The translations under genes and the position numbers were made by a program. A model generated the notes under the pieces. The model did not search any database. It was not told where the DNA came from and worked only from the letters and a program-made list of their open reading frames with translations. Shown piece by piece: positions 10,128-19,265 of a stretch of DNA of 64,000 nucleotides. Position 1 is the stretch's first letter. Each line of letters begins with the position of its first letter. The DNA is from an uncultured Pelagibacteraceae bacterium (GTDB taxonomy: Bacteria > Pseudomonadota > Alphaproteobacteria > Pelagibacterales > Pelagibacteraceae), in NCBI GenBank assembly GCA_902589345.1, contig CACISU010000001.1, positions 310,001-374,000 of the forward strand. The letters are read 5' to 3'.

Positions 10128-11387
10128 TTAATTATTTGATATTTTATCTAGATTATTCATGTATGGCTTTAATACATCTGGAATGGATACAGAACCATCA
10201 GAATTTTGATAATTTTCAAGTATTGCAATAAGCGTTCTTCCTACTGCTAAACCGCTACCATTTAAAGTTCCAACAAAAGTTGTTTCATTTGATTTGTTCT
10301 TATATCTAGCTTTCATTCTAGTTGCCTGAAATGTTCCGCAAGATGAACAACTAGATATTTCTCTATATTTTTTTTCTGAAGGTAACCAAACTTCAATATC
10401 GTAAGTTTTTTCTGCACTAAAACCCATATCTCCAGTTGAAAGTATAATTTTTCTATAAGGTAATTTCAGTTTATCTAGTATCATTGTTGCACAATTGGTC
10501 ATTCTATTTAACTCTTCTTCACATTTATCGTTTTCAACAATGCTTACTAATTCAACTTTATAAAATTGATGCTGTCTAATCATTCCTTTAGTGTCTTTAC
10601 CATAGCTACCAGCTTCTTTTCTAAAGCATGGGGTTGCTGCAACTAATCTCATGGGAAGATCTTTTATGTTTAGTATTTGATCTCTTGCCATATTAGTTAG
10701 TATTACTTCAGCAGTGGGAATTAAAAACTTTCTATCATTTTTCTCATCTAACTTAACTTCAAATTGGTCATTTTCAAATTTAGGAAGTTGTCCAGTACCA
10801 TACATTGAATCATCACTGGCCATTAAAGGTGGCGATATTTCTTTATAACCATTTGTTTGAGTATGAACATCAATCATAAAATTAGATATAGCTCTTTCAA
10901 GAGCTGCCAATTTATCCTTAACAAAAACAAATCTAGAACCAGTAGTTTTAGTCGCTAGATTAAAATCTAACATGTTAAGTTTTTCACCTATTTCATAATG
11001 TGATCTTGCGTTGAAATCAAATTTAGGAATAGAACCAAATTTATTTATTTCTTTATTAAACGTTTCATCTTTGCCTATAGGAACATCTCCCATAGGGATA
11101 TTTGGAATAGAAGACAATATTTTATCTAATTTTTTTTTAATTAAAGACTGTTCTTTTGCTAAACTATCTAATTCTATTGAAATTTTCTTAGATTTTTCAA
11201 ATAAACTTTTGTCTTTAGATTTAGATATATCTTTTTTTTCTTTTTCTAAATTTTCTTTTTTTTGAATTAAAGTTCTATTTTCCTTATCTAAACTTACTAT
11301 TTCTTCAATATTTATATCCATATTCCTTGATTGAATTTTACTCTTAAATTCATCAAGATTATTTCTAATATTTTTAATATTGTGCAT
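10128..11387 (-). CDS. serS: Seryl-tRNA synthetase
   Basis: This class II synthetase charges tRNA-Ser. The N-terminal coiled-coil arm (about residues 25-105, Lys/Glu/Ser rich) is followed by the catalytic domain with motif 2 (TPCFRKEAGSYG), EISSCSSCGTFQATRM, and motif 3 (LNGSGLAVGRTLIAILENYQ). I start it at ATG 11387 (MHNIKNIRNN; 419 residues) rather than at the in-frame TTG four codons upstream. The ATG has a GAAG Shine-Dalgarno at suitable distance and matches the family start. It overlaps the tatC stop by about 14 bases, so coupling is likely. Confidence 0.95.
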   Translation of the reverse strand: MHNIKNIRNNLDEFKSKIQSRNMDINIEEIVSLDKENRTLIQKKENLEKEKKDISKSKDKSLFEKSKKISIELDSLAKEQSLIKKKLDKILSSIPNIPMGDVPIGKDETFNKEINKFGSIPKFDFNARSHYEIGEKLNMLDFNLATKTTGSRFVFVKDKLAALERAISNFMIDVHTQTNGYKEISPPLMASDDSMYGTGQLPKFENDQFEVKLDEKNDRKFLIPTAEVILTNMARDQILNIKDLPMRLVAATPCFRKEAGSYGKDTKGMIRQHQFYKVELVSIVENDKCEEELNRMTNCATMILDKLKLPYRKIILSTGDMGFSAEKTYDIEVWLPSEKKYREISSCSSCGTFQATRMKARYKNKSNETTFVGTLNGSGLAVGRTLIAILENYQNSDGSVSIPDVLKPYMNNLDKISNN

Positions 11388-12147
11388 TTTTTTCTTCAAC
11401 TTTTTTTTCTATGATTTTTACAGATAAAATTGATAATTCATATAAAATTAAAAGTGGTATCGCTAATCCAATTTGCGTTATTGGATCAGGAGGAGTTAAT
11501 ATAGCGGCAGCTGCGAAAATTATTACAACAAAATATTTTCTTCTTTCTTTTAGGTATTGTGAATCAACTACGCCTATTCTTGCTAACAAACTTAATACTA
11601 CTGGCAATTGAAAACTTAAACCAAACGCAAAAATTAACTTCATAACTAAAGATAAGTATTCATTTACTTTTGCTTCAAGTTGAATTGGTAGATTTGTAAT
11701 TGCACCAGTGCTTTCGAAAGATAAGAAAAATTTAATAGCTAATGGCATTACAAGATAGTAAACGAGCATTCCTCCTAACAAAAATAATATTGGAGTTATG
11801 ATAAGATATGGAACAATAGCAGATTTTTCATGTTCGTATAATCCAGGAGCTATAAATTTCCATATTTGGATAAGTATAAATGGGCACGTAACAAAAAAAG
11901 CTGCAAAAAAGGAAACTTTTAAATAAGTCAAAAAAGTTTCTTGAAGTGCAGTAAATATTAATCTCCTATCTACGTTATCGCCTTCTACAGCTTTAGAATA
12001 AGGTTCTACAAGAAAGCCATATATATAATCAGAAAAAAAATAACTTATTACAAATAAAGCTGCCAAACAGATAAATGAATAAATTAATCTTTGTCTTAAT
12101 TCAGTCAAATGACTAATAAATCCACCTTCGCTTTTATTTTTACTCAT
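11374..12147 (-). CDS. tatC: Sec-independent translocase protein TatC
   Basis: This 257-residue protein has six predicted spans and is the signal-peptide receptor of the twin-arginine pathway, which exports folded proteins. Family motifs visible are SHLTELRQRLI at the N-terminus, the periplasmic FLTYLKVSFFA region, and LTPPDPITQIGLAIPLLILYE near the end. It is the last gene of tatABC, 2 bases after tatB, and overlaps serS. The length and motifs are typical. Confidence 0.97.
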   Translation of the reverse strand: MSKNKSEGGFISHLTELRQRLIYSFICLAALFVISYFFSDYIYGFLVEPYSKAVEGDNVDRRLIFTALQETFLTYLKVSFFAAFFVTCPFILIQIWKFIAPGLYEHEKSAIVPYLIITPILFLLGGMLVYYLVMPLAIKFFLSFESTGAITNLPIQLEAKVNEYLSLVMKLIFAFGLSFQLPVVLSLLARIGVVDSQYLKERRKYFVVIIFAAAAILTPPDPITQIGLAIPLLILYELSILSVKIIEKKVEEKNAQY

Positions 12148-12149
12148 TT

Positions 12150-12371
12150 TTAAATATCTTCTTTATTTTTATCTTTTTTCTTATTATCAGACGTGTCTAA
12201 GGTTTCGCTTTCTAAATTTGTTACTTCGTTTTGGATATTGCTGACGTATCTTTTAACTGAACCTATCATGGAGCCAATTTTTTTTAACATGTGAGGAAAA
12301 TCTTTGGGACCAATTACGATTATGGCAATTGCAACTATTATTAGTATTTCAAACCAGCCAATTTGTGGCAT
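12150..12371 (-). CDS. tatB: Sec-independent translocase protein TatB
   Basis: This 73-residue protein has an N-terminal span (GWFEILIIVAIAIIVIGPKDFP) with the Glu8 and GPKDFP hinge typical of TatB, then a short amphipathic helix and a charged tail. TatB binds twin-arginine signal peptides together with TatC. It is much shorter than E. coli TatB (171 residues) because the long C-terminal tail is missing; reduced TatB proteins are plausible in streamlined genomes. Its place between tatA and tatC supports the call over a second TatA. Confidence 0.9.
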   Translation of the reverse strand: MPQIGWFEILIIVAIAIIVIGPKDFPHMLKKIGSMIGSVKRYVSNIQNEVTNLESETLDTSDNKKKDKNKEDI

Positions 12372-12376
12372 TTGAA

Positions 12377-12589
12377 TTATTCTTTATTACTTGAGTCTTT
12401 ATTATCAGAGTCTTGATTTTCTGAAATATTTTTTGGATTGCTTTCTTCTGTAACATCTGTAGCCATGCCTTTTTTGAAGCTTTTAATTCCCTTTGCAACA
12501 TCACCCATTAAACTAGATATTTTTCCTCTACCAAAGAGTAAAACTACTAGTATAACCACAATTGCTATTTGCCAAAAACCAATACTCAT
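12377..12589 (-). CDS. tatA: Sec-independent translocase protein TatA
   Basis: This 70-residue protein has a short membrane span ([16 protein letters not shown]) followed by the hinge [24 protein letters not shown] and an acidic Ser/Asn/Asp-rich tail. TatA polymerises to form the export pore of the twin-arginine pathway. It is the first gene of the tatABC cluster, 47 bases after scpB. The FGRGK hinge is characteristic and the call is secure. Confidence 0.95.
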   Translation of the reverse strand: MSIGFWQIAIVVILVVLLFGRGKISSLMGDVAKGIKSFKKGMATDVTEESNPKNISENQDSDNKDSSNKE

Positions 12590-12636
12590 AAGAAACTTAT
12601 ATCCTTAATATTTATTATTTTAAAGCAAAATTATTA

Positions 12637-13323
12637 TTAATTATCGTTTTTAAGTGTGCCACTTAACATTTCATCGATATCTGAATAAATATTTTCTTTC
12701 TTTTCATCTTGTTTTTCTTGATAGAATTTTCCAGTTCCAAAAATGCTTGAATCAACACTTGTTGTATCTATGAGACCCGCCGAACTCAACTCATCAACAG
12801 TTGGTAGATCAGAAAGTTTTTGTAAACTAAAATGACTTAAAAATTCTTCTGTCGTTCCATATTGAATAGGTTTACCTACAACATCCTTTCTTCCTTGAGG
12901 CTTAACCCAATTAAGCTCCATTAAAATTTCAAGGGTATTTGTACCAAAAGCTACGCCTCTTATTTCTTCGATTTCAGCACGAGTGACTGGCTGGTGATAA
13001 ACTATTATAGATAAAGTTTCTATAGCAGCTTTGGACAATTTTTTTTCAACAGTTTTTTGTTGTGACATGAGTCCAGAAAGATTAGCAGCAGTTCTGAAGG
13101 ACCATTTTTTTGATATACAAACAAGATTTATCCCTCTGCTAGAATATAACTCTTGAAGTTTTTCAAGAGTCTTTAAGACATTGATTTTTTTTGAAACTTT
13201 ACTTTCAATAGTATCTATATCTAAAGGTTCTGCAGCTGCAAAAATAATAGCTTCAACTTCTCTCTCACCTTCACTTAATTTAGAAGGAAAATTAACAATG
13301 TTATTCTTTTTTTCTTTATTCAT
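12637..13323 (-). CDS. scpB: Segregation and condensation protein B
   Basis: This 228-residue protein forms the ScpAB complex with SMC for chromosome compaction and segregation. The winged-helix core includes EREVEAIIFAAAEPL, KAAIETLSIIVYHQPVTRAEIEEIRG and LMELNWVKPQGRKDVVGKP, all family hallmarks. The C-terminal 50 or so residues are low-complexity and acidic. It starts at the last base of the scpA stop region (13323), so the two subunits are translationally coupled. No smc gene lies in this window. Confidence 0.96.
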   Translation of the reverse strand: MNKEKKNNIVNFPSKLSEGEREVEAIIFAAAEPLDIDTIESKVSKKINVLKTLEKLQELYSSRGINLVCISKKWSFRTAANLSGLMSQQKTVEKKLSKAAIETLSIIVYHQPVTRAEIEEIRGVAFGTNTLEILMELNWVKPQGRKDVVGKPIQYGTTEEFLSHFSLQKLSDLPTVDELSSAGLIDTTSVDSSIFGTGKFYQEKQDEKKENIYSDIDEMLSGTLKNDN

Positions 13324-14063
13324 TATTGTTTTCTTTTAATAAATATATCATCAAATAATTTATCTTGTTTTATACTGATGGCACCCTCTTTCGCAAGTTC
13401 TAGTGACCCAGAAAAAATTCCAGCTTTTCCTGATCTTCTTAAATTGTTAGGTTCATTAAATTTATTTGGAATTAATTCTTTTATATTTTTCCACTCACTT
13501 AATTTATCAATTAACTTTTTTATAACACTTATTCCATCCTCCGTAGTAAAAACAGGTAATTTAGGAATATTCATTCGCTGAAAATCTTTTGTCATAATTA
13601 TTGATGAGTATGCTTTTAAAACTTCAAACAATGTTAAGGAATATTTAGAACTATATATAGATTTAATTGATCCCTTCATTCCTCTTAAAAAAATATCTTT
13701 ACCGAGTCTTTTTCTTTTCAACATTTGATCCGAGAGTAAACGAATAAGTTCTAATTTTTTTAATTGTAGCTTCAATTTTTCTGCTACTTCTAAAGCTTTA
13801 AACTCTTCTTCATCAGATTCAGGTAGTAGTAATTTTGATTTTAAATAAGCAAGCCAAGTTGCCATAAGTAAATATTCTGATGCTAGTTCCAAATTTAAAT
13901 CTTTTACTTTTGTTATGAAATCATGAAATTGATCTGCTAATTTTGTTATTGATATTTTTTCTAAATCGACCTTTTGGGATTTTGCAAGATCAAGTAAGAC
14001 ATCTAATGGTCCATTAAAATTTGATAATTTAACTTCGAAATCTTTAGAATCAGTAGATTGCAT
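13323..14063 (-). CDS. scpA: Segregation and condensation protein A
   Basis: This 246-residue kleisin subunit bridges the SMC heads. The N-terminal helical domain begins FEVKLSNFNGPLDVLLDLAKSQKVD, the classic ScpA opening, followed by EYLLMATWLAYLKSKLLLP. The C-terminal winged helix is shorter and less typical. It lies between nagZ and scpB, the standard alphaproteobacterial order nagZ-scpA-scpB-tat. Confidence 0.96.
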   Translation of the reverse strand: MQSTDSKDFEVKLSNFNGPLDVLLDLAKSQKVDLEKISITKLADQFHDFITKVKDLNLELASEYLLMATWLAYLKSKLLLPESDEEEFKALEVAEKLKLQLKKLELIRLLSDQMLKRKRLGKDIFLRGMKGSIKSIYSSKYSLTLFEVLKAYSSIIMTKDFQRMNIPKLPVFTTEDGISVIKKLIDKLSEWKNIKELIPNKFNEPNNLRRSGKAGIFSGSLELAKEGAISIKQDKLFDDIFIKRKQ

Positions 14064-14072
14064 TTTTAAATA

Positions 14073-15020
14073 TTATCTTATTATAGAATAAAAATGTTTA
14101 GTTTTTTTAACAATAAAGTTATTTATAAAAGGTGAATTTTTAGCAACTTGTGTCATTTCTCTTAAATTCCCATTGCAATGAAGAACTAAATTACAACCTG
14201 CTGTAAATGCTTTTTTTGTGTTTTCTGAGATAGAGTATTTCAAAGCTTTCATCGATATGTCATCTGATATTATTAAATTATTAAATCCTATTTTTTTTCT
14301 TATAATTTTAATGACTTTTTGTGAATGAGTTACGCTATTGTCAGGATCAAGTTTAGAATAAATTAAGTGTCCAGTCATGGCAAATGAATTATTTTTATTC
14401 TTGAATGTAAAAAAATCATTTTTAGATAAATATGAATATTTATTATCAATTTTAGGTAGGTTTTTGTGACTATCTACTTTAGCTAAACCATGTCCGGGTA
14501 TGTGTTTTACAATTGTAAATATATTATTCTTATGAAAGTTAGATACGCATAAATCACCGATTTTGGAAACGACTTTTTTATTGAATGAATATGATCTATT
14601 GCCAATAATATTATGAGATTTTTTCCTACGTAAATCTAATACTGGTACAGTGTTTATATTGATACCTAATAAATTTAATAAATAAGATATCTGATTAATA
14701 TAAATTTCAAAAAAATAACTAAATTTTTTTTTATCTTTTAGATAAAGTTTGCCAAAAAATTCAGCTGAAAAATTAGTACTATCAATGAATTTAGATAATC
14801 TGGATACTCTACCACCCTCTTCGTCAATTAAAATCGGATAATTATTATTATTAAATAACATTTTTATATTTTTTGTTAAAAGTTGGGTTTGCTGTATTGT
14901 TTTAATATTTCTAGAAAACAAAATAATTCCCCAAGGTCTAAATTTTTTTAAGAAATTTATTTCTTTGATTGATAATTGGGTACCTTTTATTCCACAAATA
15001 AATGAACGTAATTTAGTCAT
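14073..15020 (-). CDS. nagZ: Beta-N-acetylhexosaminidase (NagZ type)
   Basis: This 315-residue glycoside hydrolase family 3 enzyme removes N-acetylglucosamine from anhydromuramyl peptides during cell-wall recycling in the cytosol. Motifs visible are LIDEEGGRVSRL, the family signature KHIPGHG followed by DSH (catalytic His region), and IISDDISMKAL with the nucleophile Asp. There is no signal peptide. It overlaps the upstream small membrane gene by 8 bases and precedes scpA by 9. Lysine and asparagine content is high, as in its neighbours. Confidence 0.94.
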   Translation of the reverse strand: MTKLRSFICGIKGTQLSIKEINFLKKFRPWGIILFSRNIKTIQQTQLLTKNIKMLFNNNNYPILIDEEGGRVSRLSKFIDSTNFSAEFFGKLYLKDKKKFSYFFEIYINQISYLLNLLGININTVPVLDLRRKKSHNIIGNRSYSFNKKVVSKIGDLCVSNFHKNNIFTIVKHIPGHGLAKVDSHKNLPKIDNKYSYLSKNDFFTFKNKNNSFAMTGHLIYSKLDPDNSVTHSQKVIKIIRKKIGFNNLIISDDISMKALKYSISENTKKAFTAGCNLVLHCNGNLREMTQVAKNSPFINNFIVKKTKHFYSIIR

Positions 15021-15276
15021 TTTGATTAATTAAATTCCAAAAAAAATATTTTTTCTTTTTTTTATTATTATTATTTTCGGGATATTCAATGATATTATTG
15101 GTGTTATTTTCAAGTAAAGTTATTTTCTTTTCGTACATTTTAATCTTTTGATCTATGTTTTCTTTTGATCTGTAACTTTTTTTAATATGATCATCTGAAA
15201 AATAGTACTTAACACAAAAAAAGATGAAGAAAAAAATTGACACTAAGTAAAAAACGTATTTTATTTCTTTAATCAT
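15013..15276 (-). CDS. Small membrane-anchored protein, in the place of a SPOR-domain gene
   Basis: This 87-residue protein has one N-terminal span (YVFYLVSIFFFIFFCVKYYF) followed by a charged stretch that could form a short coiled coil (QKIKMYEKKITLLE) and an Asn/Lys-rich tail. I recognise no domain. In other alphaproteobacteria the gene between argS and nagZ encodes a longer SPOR-domain, peptidoglycan-binding protein with a similar N-terminal anchor. This may be its shortened remnant, though the SPOR fold is absent. It shares a base with argS and overlaps nagZ by 8 bases, so it is embedded in the operon and probably expressed. Confidence 0.7.
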   Translation of the reverse strand: MIKEIKYVFYLVSIFFFIFFCVKYYFSDDHIKKSYRSKENIDQKIKMYEKKITLLENNTNNIIEYPENNNNKKKKKYFFWNLINQND

Positions 15277-17006
15277 TACATTTTTTCTGGTGTATCGACA
15301 CCCAATATATTCATCCCATTTTTAATTACTAAAGCTACAGATTTTAAAAAAATTAATTTATCGTCAGTAATATTATTTTTCTCATCTATAAACCTTTTTG
15401 TTTTGTCATCTTTTCCTAAATTCCAATAAGAGTGGAACTCTGATGAAAGTTCATACAAATAGCTAGGAATTCTGTGAGGTTCTAATTTATTTGATGCAAC
15501 TTCTACACACTTAGGCCATTCTGAAATTTTTTTAATAATTCTAATTTCATCATTAGTATAAGTATGATTAAGTTTTTCAAAATTAATTGCTTCATTCAAA
15601 TCTTTATTAATGTTCCTAAATACTGATGAAATTCTAGCGTAACAATATTGAACATAATAGAGGGGGTTATCTTTAGATTTTTCCTTAACTTTGCTAAAAT
15701 CAAAATCTAACTCTACATCACTACTTCTATTCAGCATAATAAATCTTGTTGCATCTTTGCCTACTTCATTAATTAAATCTTCCACAGTTATATAATCACC
15801 TTTTCTCTTCGACATCTTAAAAGGTTTTCCATCTTTAATAAGTTTAACCAATTGACTAACCTTACAAACTAACATGTTTTTTTTTCCAGATAGAGCTTCA
15901 ACAACAGAGGTAATTCTTTTTATATAACCCGCATGATCAGCTCCAAGAATATTAATAAGCAAATCAAAATTTCTATTTAATTTATTATCATGATAAGCAA
16001 CATCTCCCGCAAAATATGTCCAAGACATATCAGCTTTCTGTAGTGCTCGATCTTTATCATCACCAAATTCTGTTGATTTAAATAAAAGTTGCTCTCTTTC
16101 AACCCACTTTGAATTATCTTCACCTTCAGGAGCTTTAATTTTGCCCAAATAAACAAAATCATTCTTTTTTAATTTTTTGACAGCATTTTCAACTTCTTTA
16201 TTAATAACTATTTCTCTTTCACTGGCAAAATTATCATGTTCAACGCCCAAATTTTTAAGATTAACTTTTATTAATTTTAGAGATTCATTTACTGAAAGTT
16301 CAGTTAGCTTTGAAGATATATTATTAAAATTATCGAATTTAAGATCTTTATTATTTTTTATAATATTTTTTGCAATATCGATTAGATAATCACCAGGGTA
16401 CAAATCACTTTCATTGTTAGGAAATTCTTCATTAAATAAGATTTCTCTGATCCGATAATAAACAGATTTTGTAAAATGAGTAATTTGTCCACCAAAATCA
16501 TTAACATAATACTCTTTTTTAACATTATGTTGATTAAATTTTAAAAGATTGCATAAAACATCACCTAGAATTGCTCCTCTACAATGTCCAACATGGAGTG
16601 GACCTGTTGGATTTGCTGAAACAAATTCAACCAAATAATTTTTCTTTGCTTGATTTAAGTTTACTCCATAGGTCACACTGTTTTTATTTACTTCTGTTAA
16701 AAAATCAGGCCAAAAGTTCTTCTTAAACTTAATATTAATAAATCCTGGTTTTTCAACAGTTACTTTTTCAATATCATGAAAGTTTTTTAACTCATCTAAA
16801 ATTAAATTTGCAATATCATTAGGTGACTTTTGATTTATCTTAGACAAGACCATTGCTGCGTTAGAGGAAATATCACCATCAAATTTAGCAGGTGGAATAT
16901 CAACATTTATACTACTTAAATTTTCTGGCAGTGATAATATTTTTTTAGTATTAAGATCTTTTATTAAATTTAATATCTTTTCTCTGTAAATTTCGAATAT
17001 ATTCAT
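15276..17006 (-). CDS. argS: Arginyl-tRNA synthetase
   Basis: This 576-residue class I synthetase charges tRNA-Arg. The HIGH motif appears as HVGH in SANPTGPLHVGHCRGA, and the second signature as FKMSKRKGDYI. The N-terminal Add-1 domain and the C-terminal anticodon-binding helical domain (DALR, ending near GMNILGVDTPEKM) are present. Its start overlaps the dgt stop by 4 bases. The order dgt-argS-(SPOR)-nagZ is a conserved alphaproteobacterial arrangement. Confidence 0.97.
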   Translation of the reverse strand: MNIFEIYREKILNLIKDLNTKKILSLPENLSSINVDIPPAKFDGDISSNAAMVLSKINQKSPNDIANLILDELKNFHDIEKVTVEKPGFINIKFKKNFWPDFLTEVNKNSVTYGVNLNQAKKNYLVEFVSANPTGPLHVGHCRGAILGDVLCNLLKFNQHNVKKEYYVNDFGGQITHFTKSVYYRIREILFNEEFPNNESDLYPGDYLIDIAKNIIKNNKDLKFDNFNNISSKLTELSVNESLKLIKVNLKNLGVEHDNFASEREIVINKEVENAVKKLKKNDFVYLGKIKAPEGEDNSKWVEREQLLFKSTEFGDDKDRALQKADMSWTYFAGDVAYHDNKLNRNFDLLINILGADHAGYIKRITSVVEALSGKKNMLVCKVSQLVKLIKDGKPFKMSKRKGDYITVEDLINEVGKDATRFIMLNRSSDVELDFDFSKVKEKSKDNPLYYVQYCYARISSVFRNINKDLNEAINFEKLNHTYTNDEIRIIKKISEWPKCVEVASNKLEPHRIPSYLYELSSEFHSYWNLGKDDKTKRFIDEKNNITDDKLIFLKSVALVIKNGMNILGVDTPEKM

Positions 17007-18121
17007 TTTAAATTATTGTATAGATTGATAGCATATCTGTCAGTCATTCCTGAAATATAATCTGCAATTGCTCTATATTTATCTTTATTTAACTGTTTTT
17101 TATTTAGGTATTTTTTAGGTTTTTTTGTTATTTCTTTAAAAAGTTTTTTTATAATTAACTTGCCTTTATTATTTTTAAGTAAAACAAATTTATTATTATA
17201 CATTTTGGCTTTTAAAAAATGTCTAATTTCATTTTCGTCATTTAAAACTTTGTTTGAAAAAGTAACTAAATTTTTATTTGTACTGCTAATATCTTTAACA
17301 TTTTTGATTTTAAGTTGCTTGATATTTTTCATAGTAGAGTTAATTAGGTCTCTTACCATTAAGTTAATTGAGTCTCTGATAACTTGATATATTAAAATAT
17401 CACTTTTATTTTTTTTAATACTTTTTGTGTGGGATTTAATAATATCTTTAAAAAAATTAATCTCATTTAACTCATTTAGTGAAAATAATTTTGCTTTCAT
17501 GCCGTCCTGTATGTCATGATTATTATAAGCAATATCGTCTGATAAAGAGGCTATTTGTGCCTCTAACGATGTATTTTTTAAAAAATTAAATTTATTTTTT
17601 AAATTTTTTAAACCGATTATCTTGTTTATCTTAGTTTTGTCTTCAATTGGTCCATTATGCTTAAGCAATCCATCTAAGGTTTCAATTGTTAAGTTTAATC
17701 CTTCAAACTTTAGATATTTTTTTTCAAGAAACATTACAATTCTTAATGTTTGCAAGTTATGATCAAAGCCACCATAATTAATCATACATTCATTTAAAGC
17801 TTCCTCTCCAGCATGACCAAATGGTGTATGGCCAAGGTCGTGAGCTAAACTTAAAGTCTCAGCTAAATCATCATTTAAACCCATGTATCTTGTTATAGAT
17901 CTTGCAATCTGAGCTACTTCGAGAGAATGGGTTATTCTGGTTCTGTAATGGTCACCAACAGTATTAACAAATACCTGGGTTTTATGTTTAAGTCTTCTAA
18001 AAGCCGCACTATGAATAATCCTATCTCTATCTCTTTGAAAAGGAGATCTATACTTATTGTAAGATTCATTAACAATTCTACCTTTACTTTTGAATTGGCC
18101 TAATTTTCTGTAGTTTTTCAT
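17003..18121 (-). CDS. dgt: Deoxyguanosinetriphosphate triphosphohydrolase-like protein
   Basis: This 372-residue HD-domain protein is related to dGTPase, which hydrolyses dNTPs to nucleoside and triphosphate. The motifs FQRDRDRIIHSAAFRRLKHKTQVF, the metal-binding HSLEVAQIARSI and LAHDLGHTPFGHAGEEAL are all intact, as is IASLSDDIAYNNHDIQDG with the third metal-ligand aspartate. It matches the type 2 (alphaproteobacterial) dGTPase-like group by length. It is divergent from erpA across 50 bases and overlaps argS. Exact substrate preference cannot be read from sequence. Confidence 0.94.
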   Translation of the reverse strand: MKNYRKLGQFKSKGRIVNESYNKYRSPFQRDRDRIIHSAAFRRLKHKTQVFVNTVGDHYRTRITHSLEVAQIARSITRYMGLNDDLAETLSLAHDLGHTPFGHAGEEALNECMINYGGFDHNLQTLRIVMFLEKKYLKFEGLNLTIETLDGLLKHNGPIEDKTKINKIIGLKNLKNKFNFLKNTSLEAQIASLSDDIAYNNHDIQDGMKAKLFSLNELNEINFFKDIIKSHTKSIKKNKSDILIYQVIRDSINLMVRDLINSTMKNIKQLKIKNVKDISSTNKNLVTFSNKVLNDENEIRHFLKAKMYNNKFVLLKNNKGKLIIKKLFKEITKKPKKYLNKKQLNKDKYRAIADYISGMTDRYAINLYNNLK

Positions 18122-18171
18122 ACTTTAAAATTGGTAAATAAATATTATATTAGTAATAACAGCGTTTATTT

Positions 18172-18489
18172 ATGATTAAAGAAATTAAATTTACTGATAA
18201 TGCTCTAAAACAAATTAATCATTTGTTATCAACAAAAGATAAAGGTTCATTTTTTAGAATCGCGATTAAAGGAGGCGGTTGCTCCGGATTTCAGTATGAT
18301 TTTTCTTTTGATAAAGAAGCTCAAAACGAAGATATAAAATATGAAAATATTTTAATAGATAAAGCTTCTGCGGATTTGCTAAAAGGATCAGAAATTGATT
18401 ATGTTCAAGAATTAATGGGAAATTCTTTTAAAATAAATAATCCTCAAACAAAATCTTCCTGTGGTTGTGGCGTATCTTTCTCGCTTTAA
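18172..18489 (+). CDS. erpA: Iron-sulfur cluster insertion protein, A-type carrier
   Basis: This 105-residue A-type carrier delivers Fe-S clusters to apoproteins. The three ligand cysteines are Cys37 (GGGCSGFQY) and Cys97 and Cys99 (SSCGCGVSF). The alphaproteobacterial neighbourhood dgt / erpA-xthA supports ErpA rather than IscA or SufA, which sit in isc or suf clusters. Its stop overlaps the xthA start (TAATG at 18487-18491). Confidence 0.92.
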   Translation: MIKEIKFTDNALKQINHLLSTKDKGSFFRIAIKGGGCSGFQYDFSFDKEAQNEDIKYENILIDKASADLLKGSEIDYVQELMGNSFKINNPQTKSSCGCGVSFSL

Positions 18490-19265
18490 TGATCATTAGC
18501 TCTTGGAATGTAAACTCAGTACGAGCTAGAATTGTTAACATTAAAGAATACTTAAAAAAGTTTTCGCCTGATATCTTGATGATGCAAGAAATCAAAACTC
18601 CAAATGAAACGTATCCTTATGATGAAATTAAATCATTAAAATATGAAAGTTATGTATTTGGTCAGAAAAGCTATAATGGGGTTGCAATTATTTCAAAAAA
18701 GAAATTAAACAATATTAAAAATGATATTTTTAAAGATAAAAATAAACAATCAAGAATAATTTCAGCTGAAATAAAACATAAAAATAAAAATATTATATTA
18801 ATAAATATCTATACCCCTAATGGAAATCCTGTAGATACTGAAAAATATACGTATAAACTTTATTGGTTAGATAGTTTAATAAAAAAATTAAAATCATTAT
18901 CTAAAAATAATGAAAATATTATTATAGGGGGTGATTTTAACATAATACCTTCCGCTGAGGATGTTCACAATCCAAAAAATTATGAAAATGATGCGTTGTT
19001 TAGATTGGAAATTAGAAAAAAATTAAGAGAACTGATTAATTTGGGTTTTCATGATGCATATAGATTTATCTATCCTGACAAGGAAGGATATACTTTTTGG
19101 GATTATACTAGTGGTGCTTGGCAAAAAAATAATGGAATGAGAATTGATCATTTTTTAGTATCTAGTTCTTTAATTAATAATGTTAAAGACATCAACATAA
19201 ATAAATTCCCACGTGGAAGAGAAAAACCTTCTGACCATACACCAATTGAAATTGAATTAGCTTAA
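18489..19265 (+). CDS. xthA: Exodeoxyribonuclease III (AP endonuclease)
   Basis: This 258-residue metal-dependent nuclease cleaves abasic sites in base excision repair. Catalytic residues are visible: Asn7 (SWNVNS), Glu34 (MMQEIKT), GGDFNIIPSAEDV, RIDHFLVS and the terminal catalytic His in PSDHTPIE. I start it at ATG 18489 (MIISSWNVNSVRAR), the family start. An in-frame TTG at 18465 would place eight unrelated residues, read in the erpA reading region, before it. It ends 9 bases inside the convergent Ldh-type gene. Confidence 0.95.
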   Translation: MIISSWNVNSVRARIVNIKEYLKKFSPDILMMQEIKTPNETYPYDEIKSLKYESYVFGQKSYNGVAIISKKKLNNIKNDIFKDKNKQSRIISAEIKHKNKNIILINIYTPNGNPVDTEKYTYKLYWLDSLIKKLKSLSKNNENIIIGGDFNIIPSAEDVHNPKNYENDALFRLEIRKKLRELINLGFHDAYRFIYPDKEGYTFWDYTSGAWQKNNGMRIDHFLVSSSLINNVKDININKFPRGREKPSDHTPIEIELA

